Under the pieces are notes generated by a model. It was given only the letters and a program-made list of their open reading frames with translations. It made no database searches and was not told the origin of the DNA. Position numbers and translations under genes: made by a program. Positions 19,871-28,543 of a DNA stretch of 64,000 nucleotides are shown here, piece by piece. The number at the start of each line of letters is the position of its first letter. The stretch's first letter is position 1. Location of the stretch: the NCBI RefSeq assembly GCF_001676705.1, contig NZ_CP016170.1, forward strand, positions 5,332,001-5,396,000, read 5' to 3'. This stretch comes from Bordetella bronchialis (lineage in GTDB: Bacteria; Pseudomonadota; Gammaproteobacteria; Burkholderiales; Burkholderiaceae_B).

Positions 19871-20596
19871 GTGGACGCAGCGCCCGACAGACCGGCGCCC
19901 GCCTGGCGGATCCACCCCCAGGGCGATCGCTGCCTGCTCGTCGTCTTCGGCGACGCCATCGACGAAGCGGTGGGCCGCCGCTGCCTGGCCGTGTCGCGCC
20001 TGCTGCGCGACGCCGCCCTGCCCGGGGTAACCGACGTCGTGCCGTCCTTCGTGGCGGTGGCCGTGCATTACGCCCCGGGGCCCGACGGCCGGGGGCCCAC
20101 CTACGCGGCCCTGGCCGAGCACATACACGGCCTGCTGGCGCAAGGCATCCCGGACGGCGACAGCGCGGCGCGCGACGTCACCGTCCCGGTGTGCTACGGC
20201 GGCGAGCATGGCCCCGACCTGGAAGACGTGGCGCGCGCGGCCGGCATCAGCCCGGAAGAAGTCATCGCGCTGCACACGCGTCCGGGCAGCATGGTCTATA
20301 TGCTGGGCTTCGCGCCCGGCCATCCCTATATCGGCGTGCACGATGCACGGCTGAACCTGCCGCGGCGCGCATCGCCCCGTACCGCCGTGCCGATGGGATC
20401 CGTGGCGGTGGCCAACCGCCAGACCGTGATCTATCCCAGCCGCCTGCCCGGCGGCTGGAACATCATCGGCGCCACGCCCCTGAGGCTGTTCGACCCGGCG
20501 CGCGAACCCGCGTCCCTGCTGCAGCCGGGCGACCGCATCCGCTTCGTGCCCATCGACGCCCAGGCCTACGCGCGCATGCGGGCGGAACAGGAATGA
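19871..20596 (+). CDS. pxpB: 5-oxoprolinase subunit PxpB (KipI-like)
   Basis: With PxpA and PxpC it forms the bacterial ATP-dependent 5-oxoprolinase, opening pyroglutamate to glutamate. The 241-residue protein has the allophanate-hydrolase-subunit-1 (KipI) fold. Diagnostic segments are DVTVPVCYGGEHGPDLEDVA, YMLGFAPGHPYIGV, and VAVANRQTVIYPSRLPGGWN followed by IIGATPL. The start codon is GTG at 19871. Its stop overlaps the pxpC ATG, so the two are coupled. Confidence 0.93.
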   Translation: MDAAPDRPAPAWRIHPQGDRCLLVVFGDAIDEAVGRRCLAVSRLLRDAALPGVTDVVPSFVAVAVHYAPGPDGRGPTYAALAEHIHGLLAQGIPDGDSAARDVTVPVCYGGEHGPDLEDVARAAGISPEEVIALHTRPGSMVYMLGFAPGHPYIGVHDARLNLPRRASPRTAVPMGSVAVANRQTVIYPSRLPGGWNIIGATPLRLFDPAREPASLLQPGDRIRFVPIDAQAYARMRAEQE

Positions 20597-21624
20597 CGCT
20601 CTCCGTATTGAAGCCGGGACTGCTGTCCTCTTTCCAGGACCTGGGACGGCTGGGCTACCAGCACCAGGGCATACCGGTGGCGGGCGCCATGGACGCTCGC
20701 GCCCATCGCCTTGCCAGCCTGCTGGCGGGCAACGATCCCGCCCGTACCGCGTCGCTGGAGATCACCCTGCAAGGCCCCACCCTGCGCTTCGAGCGCGCCG
20801 CCTGCTTCGCCCTGAGCGGCGCCGCCCTGGGGGCGGCCCTCGATGGCAGCCCCGTGCCCCTGAACCGGCCGCTGCTGGCGCGTGCCGGCCAAGTGCTCGC
20901 CTTCGGCGCGGCCCCCGGCGCGCCGGGCAGCGCCGCCCCCGGCCTGCGCGCCTATCTGGCCGTGCATGGCGGCTACACCCTGCCCCGCGTGATGGACAGC
21001 GAAAGCACCTACCTGCGCAGCGGCTTCGGCGGCTACCAGGGTCGCGCCCTGGCCAAGGGCGATAGCGTCGGCCTGCGCGCGCACCTGAAAACGAACGCAC
21101 TGCAGGCCCTGGAAGATGCCTTGTGGGACATCCGGCTCTACCTGCCCGCCACCCTGGCGACCCAGGCGCGCGCCACGGTACGCGCCATGCCCGGCCGGCA
21201 ATGGGAGGCCTTCACCCGCGAAGCGCGCGACGCCTTCGCCGGGGCCCCCTACACCGTGACACCGCAATCCGAACGCATGGGGTATCGCCTGAACGGCCCG
21301 GCGCTGGCCATGGAAGCGCCGCGCCAGATGCTGTCCGAGGCCACCTGCTTCGGCACGGTACAGGTGCCCGCCGACGGCGCGCCCATCGTCTTGATGGCCG
21401 ACCGCCAGACCACCGGCGGCTACCCCAAGATCGCCCAGGTCGCCAGCGTGGACCTGCCGCTCTTGGCACAGGCGGCGCCCGGTAGCACCATACGCTTTGA
21501 AATGATCTCCCTGGAGGAAGCGCAGCGGCTGGATGGCGAGCGCGAGACCGCCTTCGCGCGCCTGGCCGCGGCGCTGGCCCCCTTGCGCGACCTGTACGCG
21601 CGCCACACATCCGAATCGAACTGA
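20593..21624 (+). CDS. pxpC: 5-oxoprolinase subunit PxpC (KipA-like, biotin-dependent carboxyltransferase fold)
   Basis: Second small subunit of 5-oxoprolinase, 343 residues, of the allophanate-hydrolase-subunit-2 fold. Family marks include KPGLLSSFQDLGRLGYQHQG at the N-terminus, AMDARAHRLASLLAGND, YLAVHGGYTLPRVMDSESTY, SERMGYRLNGP, and VLMADRQTTGGYPKIAQVAS near residue 265. It starts with ATG at 20593 overlapping the pxpB stop and ends 12 bp before pxpA. The order B-C-A is the common one in Proteobacteria. Confidence 0.94.
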   Translation: MTLSVLKPGLLSSFQDLGRLGYQHQGIPVAGAMDARAHRLASLLAGNDPARTASLEITLQGPTLRFERAACFALSGAALGAALDGSPVPLNRPLLARAGQVLAFGAAPGAPGSAAPGLRAYLAVHGGYTLPRVMDSESTYLRSGFGGYQGRALAKGDSVGLRAHLKTNALQALEDALWDIRLYLPATLATQARATVRAMPGRQWEAFTREARDAFAGAPYTVTPQSERMGYRLNGPALAMEAPRQMLSEATCFGTVQVPADGAPIVLMADRQTTGGYPKIAQVASVDLPLLAQAAPGSTIRFEMISLEEAQRLDGERETAFARLAAALAPLRDLYARHTSESN

Positions 21625-21636
21625 CGGAGCACAGCC

Positions 21637-22410
21637 ATGGGTTTATCCATCGACTTGAACTGCGACATGGGCGAAAGCTACGGCGCCTGGAAAATGGGCA
21701 ACGATGAAGGCGTCCTGGAATACGTCTCCTCGGCCAATATCGCCTGTGGCTTCCATGGCGGCGACCCGGGCACCATGCGCCGCACGGTAGCGGCCGCGCT
21801 GGCCCGCGGTGTCGCGCTGGGCGCGCACCCCAGCCTGCCGGACCTGGCCGGCTTCGGGCGCCGCGTCATGCAGGTCAGCCCCAGCGAGGCCTATGACTTC
21901 ATGGTCTACCAGATCGGCGCCCTGGCCGGCGTGGCCGCCTCGCAAGGCGCCCGGCTGCATCACGTGAAGGTGCACGGCGCCCTGTACAACATGGCGGCCA
22001 AGGATCGCGCCCTGTCCGAGGCGCTGTGCCGCGCCATCCGCGACGTCGACAGCAAGCTCGTTCTATACGGCCTGGCCGGCACCGAGCACATCCGCGCCGC
22101 GGAGGCCCTGGGCGTGCCGGTGGCACAGGAAGTCTTCGCCGACCGTTCCTACCAGGACGACGGCTCGCTGACCCCGCGCAGCCACCCCGGCGCCATGATC
22201 ACCGAGGTCGACAAGGCCGTCGCGCAGGTGCTGCGCATGGTGCAGGAAGGCAAGGTGCGTTCGGTCAACGGCAAGGACGTACCGGTGCGGGCCGATACCC
22301 TGTGCATACACGGCGACCAGCCCAACGCCCTGGTCTTCGCCAGCGGCATCCGCTCGGCGCTGGAGAAAGCCGGCATCGCAGTAAAAACGGTGGCCGCGCC
22401 CGCCTCGTAG
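21637..22410 (+). CDS. pxpA: 5-oxoprolinase subunit PxpA (LamB/YcsF family)
   Basis: Third subunit of the 5-oxoprolinase, 257 residues. Family hallmarks are IDLNCDMGESYGAWKMGNDE at the N-terminus, ANIACGFHGGDPGTMRRTV, GAHPSLPDLAGFGRR, HHVKVHGALYNMAAKD, EVFADRSYQDDGSLTPRS and LCIHGDQPNALVFA. A GGAG ribosome site precedes the ATG by about 9 bp. It is last in the VOC-pxpB-pxpC-pxpA transcript; a C-rich T-free tract follows directly and may be a Rho-entry site. Confidence 0.95.
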   Translation: MGLSIDLNCDMGESYGAWKMGNDEGVLEYVSSANIACGFHGGDPGTMRRTVAAALARGVALGAHPSLPDLAGFGRRVMQVSPSEAYDFMVYQIGALAGVAASQGARLHHVKVHGALYNMAAKDRALSEALCRAIRDVDSKLVLYGLAGTEHIRAAEALGVPVAQEVFADRSYQDDGSLTPRSHPGAMITEVDKAVAQVLRMVQEGKVRSVNGKDVPVRADTLCIHGDQPNALVFASGIRSALEKAGIAVKTVAAPAS

Positions 22411-22425
22411 CACCCGCCGCGCGCT

Positions 22426-22538
22426 GGCGCCACAGCCCACCGCGGGGCGGCAAGCCGCCCCCCGCCAGCACCACCACCACCGCACGCCACCACAGCCACC
22501 ACCGCAAGCCAACACCACAAGCCAACACCACGCAGGCG
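22426..22538 (+). terminator. Possible Rho-dependent termination region after pxpA
   Basis: This 113-nt stretch contains no T on the plus strand. From about 22462 to 22535 it is C-rich and G-poor, made mostly of CCA/CAC units; C-over-G richness in the transcript is the known mark of Rho utilisation sites. It begins 16 bp past the pxpA stop. A GC hairpin (GGGGCGGC, 2-nt loop, GCCGCCCC, 22444-22461) lies inside it without a U-tract. Confidence 0.45.
22506..22531 (+). repeat. Perfect tandem duplication, 13 bp x 2
   Basis: The unit AAGCCAACACCAC occurs at 22506-22518 and again at 22519-22531 without mismatch, inside the C/A-rich tract after pxpA. Slippage during replication is the simplest explanation. 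Confidence 0.9.
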
Positions 22539-22568
22539 TTTTCGGGCCGCGCAGGGCGGCCCGAAAAC
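22538..22568. repeat. Perfect 11-bp inverted repeat (hairpin)
   Basis: GTTTTCGGGCC and its complement GGCCCGAAAAC flank a 9-nt loop. It resembles a terminator stem whose A/T ends are drawn into the stem. It could act as a transcript end or barrier for either strand, but no free U-tract follows. Confidence 0.7.
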
Positions 22569-22665
22569 GACGGGCAACAGAAGCTCTTTCCTACCCCGAA
22601 CACGCGACCCACGAAAGGCCAAGAACACCGCCCGCCCCAGCGACCGCCTCTAAGGCAACCCGTGA

Positions 22666-22867
22666 GTCCGGCGGGGGAGATGCCTGTCGGGGCCGGCCCG
22701 TCCGAGGGCGCGCGAGGGCTTCCGTACGTAGGACGGCCGGGCAAAAAAGCCGCAAGAACCCCACCGCCCCTTCGGCCGCCGAAGGAGGAAGACAAAGCGG
22801 CAGTCCAGGGCGAAGGCCCTGGACCGCCCGAGCGGGCCGGCCCCGACAGGCATCTCCCCCACCGGAC
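22666..22867. repeat. 202-bp element with 35-bp terminal inverted repeats
   Basis: The left arm at 22666-22700 and right arm at 22833-22867 are inverted copies differing at one base (position 22672 against 22861). Inside are a 7-bp stem with 3-nt loop (22769-22785) and a 9-bp perfect stem with 4-nt loop (22803-22824). A 9-bp direct repeat, AAGGCAACC, lies just outside on both sides (22652-22660 and 22877-22885), which could be a target-site duplication. No convincing gene lies within. The shape fits a small non-autonomous mobile element or a dispersed palindromic intergenic repeat. Confidence 0.75.
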
Positions 22868-22967
22868 GGCAAGAGCAAGGCAACCTTCGAAAGCCCCGTC
22901 CAAGACAGCACCAGCAAGACAACCTGAAACGGCATCCAACACGACGGACACCCCCGAGCCCCACGGT

Positions 22968-23657
22968 TCAGGCCGCAGCCCCTCCCGAGCGCGCAGCCAC
23001 TTCTTCCGCATACGCGCCCAGCACCATCGGCAGTATCCAGTGCGCGCACTCGCGCCTGACCGCCGCCGCACAGGGAAAATCCCGCCGTGCGATCGCGTCC
23101 ACCACCCGTCCCACATAGCTGGCCGAGGCCCCCACATCGGAGAACCCGCGGCGGAACAGGTTATAGCGCAAGGGTTCGCAGCGTTCGTTCAGGCGATGCA
23201 CCGATTCGCGCAGAGGCTGGTTGCCGATGAACTCGACGACATCCAGGAACGCCCGCCGCACCGTCGACAGGTAATTCAGGACCGCGCGATCGGGATCGCA
23301 TTGCCGCAGCCGTTCGTGCGCGGCGCGCAGCTTGGCCAGCAGCGGCTCCAGGTCCTGGTGTTCCGCCAGCCCCTGGATGGCATAGGCCTCCAGCTCGGCG
23401 CGCAGCAGATACAGCTGGCGGATCTCCTGTTCCGTGTACAGCACCACGCGAAAACCGCGGCGCTGGGCGTGCGTGGCCAGCCCGCTCAGCTCCAGCAGCC
23501 GCAACGCCTCCCGGATGGGACTGCGGCTCGTGCCGAATCGTCTTTCCAGTTCCTGTTCGCGCAGCGGTTGGCCGGGCGCCAGGGTCCCGTCGATGATCAT
23601 TTGACGGACTTGCTCGTACAGCATGTACGGGATGGTGGCGGATGCCTTGATTTCCAT
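22968..23657 (-). CDS. GntR-family regulator, FCD subfamily
   Basis: A 229-residue regulator. The N-terminal winged helix (about 10-75) shows EQVRQMIIDGTLAPGQPLRE, then QELERRFGTSRSPIREALRL and GLATHAQRRGFRV. The C-terminal FCD helical bundle (about 85-220) binds a carboxylic-acid-type ligand in most relatives; metal-ligand candidates include the D and H residues around FLDVVEF and RECAHW. The ATG at 23657 has a strong AGGAAGAAGG ribosome site. It is 129 bp downstream of the giant oxidase gene on the same strand, so it may regulate that gene or be co-transcribed; the target is unknown. Confidence 0.88.
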   Translation of the reverse strand: MEIKASATIPYMLYEQVRQMIIDGTLAPGQPLREQELERRFGTSRSPIREALRLLELSGLATHAQRRGFRVVLYTEQEIRQLYLLRAELEAYAIQGLAEHQDLEPLLAKLRAAHERLRQCDPDRAVLNYLSTVRRAFLDVVEFIGNQPLRESVHRLNERCEPLRYNLFRRGFSDVGASASYVGRVVDAIARRDFPCAAAVRRECAHWILPMVLGAYAEEVAARSGGAAA

Positions 23658-23675
23658 GCCTTCTTCCTGAACGGC

Positions 23676-23727
23676 ACCGTTGTGTATACGCTCGTGACGC
23701 ATAACACAATGATACAAGCAGACAGGA
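23676..23727 (-). promoter_or_regulatory. Candidate GntR operator half-sites upstream of the GntR gene
   Basis: The palindromic core GTATAC (23684-23689) lies in TTGTGTATACGC, and a further TTGTATCATTGTG (minus strand) lies just upstream near 23708-23720. FCD-type GntR proteins commonly bind TTGTATACAA-like sites, so autoregulation is plausible. Confidence 0.35.
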
Positions 23728-23786
23728 AGCGATACGGCCAGCCTGTACAAAATCAAAAATCGCGGCCGCAGCCGCGATCCAGATCC

Positions 23787-26700
23787 CTACACCAACACCC
23801 GCTCGATGCCGCCCGCGTTGGCCTGCTTGACGTAGTTTTGCATCCAGTCCTCGCCCAGGATATGGCGCGCCATCTCCACGACGATATAGTCCGCGTCCAT
23901 CGCGGTATCCCCCTTGTAGCGGGACAGGCCCTGCAGGCACGACGGGCAGGAAGTCAGCACCTTCACCTGGCCGTCGAAGCCATCCGCCCGCACCGCCTCA
24001 TTGCCCTTGCGCAGTTCTTCTTCCTTGCGGAAGCGCACCTGCGTCGAAACATCCGGGCGGCTCACCGCCAGCGTGCCCGATTCCCCGCAGCAGCGGTCGC
24101 TCTTGATGGCCCCGTCGCCGACCAGCGACTTGACCGTCTTCATCGGGTCCTGCAGCTTCATGGGCGTATGGCAGGGGTCGTGGTACATGTAGCGCACACC
24201 CTGCACGCCATCCAGCTTGATACCCTTTTCCAGCAGGTACTCGTGGATATCGATCAGGCGGCAGCCCGGGAATATCTTGTCGAACTCATAGCCCGCCAAC
24301 TGGTCGTAGCACGTGCCGCAACTGACCACCACCGTCTTGATGTCCAGGTAGTTCAGCGTATTGGCGACGCGATGGAACAGGACGCGGTTGTCCGTGATGA
24401 TCTGTTCGGCCTTGTCGTTCATGCCGTTGCCGCGCTGCGGATACCCGCAGCACAGATAGCCCGGCGGCAGCACCGTCTGCACGCCGGCATGCCACAGCAT
24501 GGCCTGCGTGGCCAGCCCCACCTGCGAGAACAGCCGCTCCGAACCGCAACCCGGGAAGTAGAACACCGCTTCCGTATCGGCCGATGTGGCGCGCGGATCG
24601 CGGATGATCGGCACGTAGTTGGCGTCCTCGATATCCAGCAGCTTGCGCGCCGTCTGCTTGGGCAGGCCGCCGGGCATCTTCTTGTTGATGAAGTGCACCA
24701 CCTGCTCGCGCAGCGGCGCCTTGCCCACGCTGGCCGGCGGATGGCGCGTCTGCTTGCGCGCCAGGCCCGACAGCAGGTCGTTGGCGGCGCGCTGCACCTT
24801 GTAGCCCACGCCCACCATGGCCTTGCGCGTGGCGTTGATGGTGGCGGGGTCCTTGGCGTTCAGGAAGAACATCGCCGCCGCCGTGCCCGGATTGAAGGAC
24901 TTGCGGCCCATGCGGCGCAGCAGCGCGCGCATATTCATCGACACGTCGCCGAAATCGATGTCGACCGGACAGGGGTTGTAGCACTTGTGGCAGACGGTGC
25001 AGTGGTCCGCGACGTCCTCGAATTCTTCCCAGTGCTTCAGGCTGACGCCGCGGCGGGTCTGCTCCTCGTACAGGAAGGCCTCGACCAGCAGCGACGTCGC
25101 CAGGATCTTGTTGCGGGGCGAATACAGCAGATTGGCGCGCGGCACATGGGTGGCGCACACCGGCTTGCACTTGCCGCAGCGCAGGCAATCCTTGATGGAC
25201 GACGAAATCGCGCCGATGTCGCTCTGCTGCATGATCAGCGACTCATGGCCCATCAGGTTGAAGCTGGGCGTCCAGGCGTGCGTCAGGTCGGCGCCCGGCA
25301 TCAGCTTGCCCGCGTTGAAGCGGCCATGCGGATCCACGCTGCGCTTGTAGTCCTGGAAGGGCTGCAGCTCTTCCTGTGTCAGGAACTCGTACTTGGTCAG
25401 GCCGATACCGTGCTCGCCGGAAATCACCCCGTCCAGGTCCCGGGCGATCCGCATGATGCGCGCGACCGCCTCGTTGGCTTCGCGCAGCATGCCGTAGTCG
25501 TCGGAGTTGACCGGGATGTTGGTGTGCACATTGCCGTCGCCCGCATGCATGTGCAGGGCCACGAAGACACGGCTCTTGAGCACGCGCGCATGGATGGCAC
25601 GCATTTCGTCCAGCACCTTCTTGCAGGCCGAGCCGGAGAAAATCCCCTGCAGCTGGGCCAGGACTTCGGTCTTCCAGGACACGCGCACGGTGCGGTCCTG
25701 CACCACGTCGAACACCCGCGCGGCCGGCTGCGCCGCGATGCGGTCCGCCAGGGTGGCCTGCATATGGGCCATGCCCAGGCCGGCGAGGTCCGGCAGCGCC
25801 TGCGTCAGCGGTTTGTCCAGTTCGTTCAGCAGATACTGCCAGCGCGCGCGCGTCGCGCCGATCAGCGCCTGCGCCTGCCGCGTGCGCTCGGCCAGGATTT
25901 CGGCGCGGGTGATTTCCGCGTCTTCCTCGTCCTCGGCCTTGCCCAGCGGCAAGGGTTGCGCCAGGAAGGCGTCCAGTTCGTCCAGCAGGCGCAGCTTGTT
26001 GCGCGTGGAGAGCTCGATGTTGATGCGTTCGATGTGGTCCGTGTACTCGCCCATGCGGCCCAGCGGGATCACCACGTCCTCGTTGATCTTGAAGGCGTTG
26101 GTGTGGCGCGCGATGGCGGCGGTGCGGGAACGGTCGGCCCAGAACTTCTTGCGGGCTTCCGCGCTGACGGCGACGAAGCCCTCGCCATGGCGCGTATTGG
26201 CCAGGCGCACGACTTCGCTGGCGGCCGCGGCCACGGCCGCTTCGTCGTCGCCGACGATGTCGCCGATCAGCACCATCTTGGGCAGCTGGCCGCGCTTGCT
26301 CTTGGTGGCATAGCCCACCGCGCGCAGATAGCGTTCGTCCAGGTGCTCCAGCCCGGCCAGGATGGCGCCGCGCTGCTTGCCCTCGTTGTCCAGGTAGTGC
26401 TTGACCTCGACGATGGACGGAATCGCATCGCGCGCCTGGCCGAAGAACTCCATGCATACCGTGCGCGTATGCGCGGGCATGCGGTGCAGCACCCAGCGCG
26501 CCGACGTGATCAGGCCGTCGCAGCCTTCCTTCTGCACGCCGGGCAGGCCGGCCAGGAACTTGTCGGTGACGTCCTTGCCCAGGCCTTCCTTGCGGAAGCG
26601 CCGGCCTTCGATTTCCAGGACCCGGCTGCGCAGCAGGGTTTCGCCCGGCTTGCCGCGGCCGTCGAACCACTTCAGTTCGAAGCGGGCGACGTCGACGTCA

Positions 26701-27752
26701 TGGATCTTGCCCATGTTGTGTTCGAGGCGGGTGACTTCCAGCCAGTTGCCTTCCGGATCGACCATGCGCCACCAGGCCAGGTTGTCCAGCGCGGTTCCCC
26801 ACAGCACGGCCTTCTTGCCGCCGGCGTTCATGGCGATATTGCCGCCGACACAGGAGGCTTCGGCCGAGGTCGGGTCCACCGCGAACACATAGCCGGCCTG
26901 CGCGGCCGCGTCGGCCACGCGCTTGGTCACCACGCCGGCGCCCGTGAATACCGTGGCGACCGGCTCGGCAACGCCCGGCAATTCGGTGGGCTCGACCTTG
27001 CCCAGGGTCTCGAATTTTTCCGTATTGATGACGGCCGACTTCCAGGTCAGCGGTATCGCGCCGCCCGTATAGCCCGTGCCGCCCCCCCGCGGGATGATGG
27101 TCAGGCCGAGCTCGAAGCAGCCGCGCACCAGCGCGGCGATCTCGTCCTCGCTGTCCGGCGTCAGGACGACGAAGGGGTATTCCACGCGCCAGTCGGTGGC
27201 ATCGGTGACATGGGCGACGCGCGACAGGCCGTCGAACTTGATGTTGTCGCGCGCGGTGACGCGGCCCAGCACCTTCTGGGCCTGCCGGCGCAGTTGTTCG
27301 GTCTGGTCGAACTGGGCCTCGAAGCTGGCCACGGCGGCCCGCGCGCGGTCGATCAGCTGCAACACCTTTTCGTCGCGGTACAGGTCGCGCCCTTCCTGGA
27401 AATCGATGCGGCCGGGCTCGCGGCGCTTGTCGATCTCTCCCAGGCGGTGATGCAGCGCCTCGATGAGCTGGCGGCGGCGCTTGGGATTGTCCAGCAGGTC
27501 GTCCTGCAGATAGGGATTGCGGCGCACCACCCAGATATCGCCCAGCACCTCGTACAACATGCGCGCGGACCGGCCGGTGCGGCGCTCGGCGCGCAGGTCC
27601 GTCAAGAGTTGCCAGGCGTCCTCGCCCAGCAACCGGCCGACGATCTCGCGGTCGGAAAACGAGGTGTAGTTGTAGGGGATCTCACGCAGGCGGGTGCCCG
27701 GTGCCGGCGGAACCGCCGCATTCAGAAGCTGGCTGGCGAGGGGGGCGTTCAT
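23787..27752 (-). CDS. Giant FAD-linked oxidase with Fe-S and CCG domains (DUF3683 type)
   Basis: A 1,321-residue cytoplasmic or membrane-associated flavo-iron-sulfur dehydrogenase, probably oxidising a D-2-hydroxy acid. In order: a DUF3683-like N-terminal domain (about 1-180); an FAD-binding-4 domain with [19 protein letters not shown] (about 220); an FAD-oxidase C-terminal domain ending near HGIGLTKYE; two 4Fe-4S motifs, [14 protein letters not shown] (about 853) and [14 protein letters not shown] (about 915); and a C-terminal heterodisulfide-reductase-like part with CCG motifs ([25 protein letters not shown], about 1105-1260). It thus fuses what glycolate oxidase (GlcD, GlcF) keeps as separate subunits. 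Substrate is not determined by sequence; D-lactate or D-2-hydroxyglutarate are candidates. Confidence 0.9.
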   Translation of the reverse strand: MNAPLASQLLNAAVPPAPGTRLREIPYNYTSFSDREIVGRLLGEDAWQLLTDLRAERRTGRSARMLYEVLGDIWVVRRNPYLQDDLLDNPKRRRQLIEALHHRLGEIDKRREPGRIDFQEGRDLYRDEKVLQLIDRARAAVASFEAQFDQTEQLRRQAQKVLGRVTARDNIKFDGLSRVAHVTDATDWRVEYPFVVLTPDSEDEIAALVRGCFELGLTIIPRGGGTGYTGGAIPLTWKSAVINTEKFETLGKVEPTELPGVAEPVATVFTGAGVVTKRVADAAAQAGYVFAVDPTSAEASCVGGNIAMNAGGKKAVLWGTALDNLAWWRMVDPEGNWLEVTRLEHNMGKIHDVDVARFELKWFDGRGKPGETLLRSRVLEIEGRRFRKEGLGKDVTDKFLAGLPGVQKEGCDGLITSARWVLHRMPAHTRTVCMEFFGQARDAIPSIVEVKHYLDNEGKQRGAILAGLEHLDERYLRAVGYATKSKRGQLPKMVLIGDIVGDDEAAVAAAASEVVRLANTRHGEGFVAVSAEARKKFWADRSRTAAIARHTNAFKINEDVVIPLGRMGEYTDHIERINIELSTRNKLRLLDELDAFLAQPLPLGKAEDEEDAEITRAEILAERTRQAQALIGATRARWQYLLNELDKPLTQALPDLAGLGMAHMQATLADRIAAQPAARVFDVVQDRTVRVSWKTEVLAQLQGIFSGSACKKVLDEMRAIHARVLKSRVFVALHMHAGDGNVHTNIPVNSDDYGMLREANEAVARIMRIARDLDGVISGEHGIGLTKYEFLTQEELQPFQDYKRSVDPHGRFNAGKLMPGADLTHAWTPSFNLMGHESLIMQQSDIGAISSSIKDCLRCGKCKPVCATHVPRANLLYSPRNKILATSLLVEAFLYEEQTRRGVSLKHWEEFEDVADHCTVCHKCYNPCPVDIDFGDVSMNMRALLRRMGRKSFNPGTAAAMFFLNAKDPATINATRKAMVGVGYKVQRAANDLLSGLARKQTRHPPASVGKAPLREQVVHFINKKMPGGLPKQTARKLLDIEDANYVPIIRDPRATSADTEAVFYFPGCGSERLFSQVGLATQAMLWHAGVQTVLPPGYLCCGYPQRGNGMNDKAEQIITDNRVLFHRVANTLNYLDIKTVVVSCGTCYDQLAGYEFDKIFPGCRLIDIHEYLLEKGIKLDGVQGVRYMYHDPCHTPMKLQDPMKTVKSLVGDGAIKSDRCCGESGTLAVSRPDVSTQVRFRKEEELRKGNEAVRADGFDGQVKVLTSCPSCLQGLSRYKGDTAMDADYIVVEMARHILGEDWMQNYVKQANAGGIERVLV

Positions 27753-27876
27753 GGAAGCTGAGGGATGGCCCTTAAAAAAATATTTTACGCCATGGGATGG
27801 AACCGCCCGGTAATAACCCCAGGGCGCCGCCGGCCCGCCGCGGGACTGACAGCGACCTGAAGGCCGCGGACCCCCA

Positions 27877-28407
27877 TCAGGCGTGCGGGAACAGCCAGAC
27901 CAGGCTGCCCGTCATCACCAGGTAGCGCAGGAATTTACCGATCGCCATATAGATCGTGCAAGGCCAGAACGACAGGCGCAGCCAGCCGGCCACCGCGCAC
28001 AGCGGATCGCCCACGGCGGGCAGCCAGGACATCAGCAGCGCGGGCGGCCCCATGCGGTGCAGCCAGTCGTGGGCCTTGCGGTGCCAGCGGCCCTGGTCGG
28101 CATGCGAGCGGGCCTCATGGGCGCGATGGGGATGCTTTTCCTTCCAGCGCTCGGCGGCGCGCCAGGCGCCCCAGCCCATGGCATAGCTGATTGCCCCGCC
28201 CACCGTATTGCCGGCGGTGGCCACCAGCACGGCGGGCCAGAACATGTCGGGCATCAGCTTGACGTAGCCGAATACCGCGGGCTCGGATCCCAGGGGCAGC
28301 AGCGTGGCGGATACCAGGCTGATAAGGAATATGGCGCTCAGGCCGACGTTGGGCAGCGCCAACGCGGCCAAAAGCCAGTTCACGGCGGACGTCAGGGCGG
28401 CTTCCAT
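27877..28407 (-). CDS. yqaA: YqaA-family inner-membrane protein (DedA/VTT-related)
   Basis: A 176-residue membrane protein related to the DedA/SNARE-associated (VTT) superfamily. Hydrophobic segments occur at about 14-38, 45-70 and near the C-terminus (about 130-170). Family features are [38 protein letters not shown] and [20 protein letters not shown] His/Arg-rich cytoplasmic loop lies between. Relatives are linked to membrane homeostasis, but the YqaA branch has no settled function. The ATG at 28407 excludes 48 upstream in-frame codons that overlap the ilvA promoter region. It is divergent from ilvA. Confidence 0.85.
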   Translation of the reverse strand: MEAALTSAVNWLLAALALPNVGLSAIFLISLVSATLLPLGSEPAVFGYVKLMPDMFWPAVLVATAGNTVGGAISYAMGWGAWRAAERWKEKHPHRAHEARSHADQGRWHRKAHDWLHRMGPPALLMSWLPAVGDPLCAVAGWLRLSFWPCTIYMAIGKFLRYLVMTGSLVWLFPHA

Positions 28408-28543
28408 GCCGCGCAGTGTAGCCCGAGGCGGGCCCCATTCCCGGGGTGGCCGCCTGCCCGGCGGCGGACCCGGAAAAACGGCACCGATAGGCGCGGAATG
28501 CTGTGGTAACCTGCCCGACGCTTTCAATCCTGCCCCGCAGTCC

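Noticed and set aside
22265..23137. Minus-strand frames in the repeat region giving Trp/Cys/Arg-rich translations
   Set aside because: They span the inverted repeats and read similar peptides on both strands, as expected from a palindrome rather than a gene.
22026..27761. A 1,911-codon plus-strand open frame spanning pxpA's end, the intergenic repeats and the giant oxidase antisense
   Set aside because: It crosses a real gene in another frame, a non-coding repeat region and an antisense gene; composition is His/Ala/Arg-rich shadow sequence.
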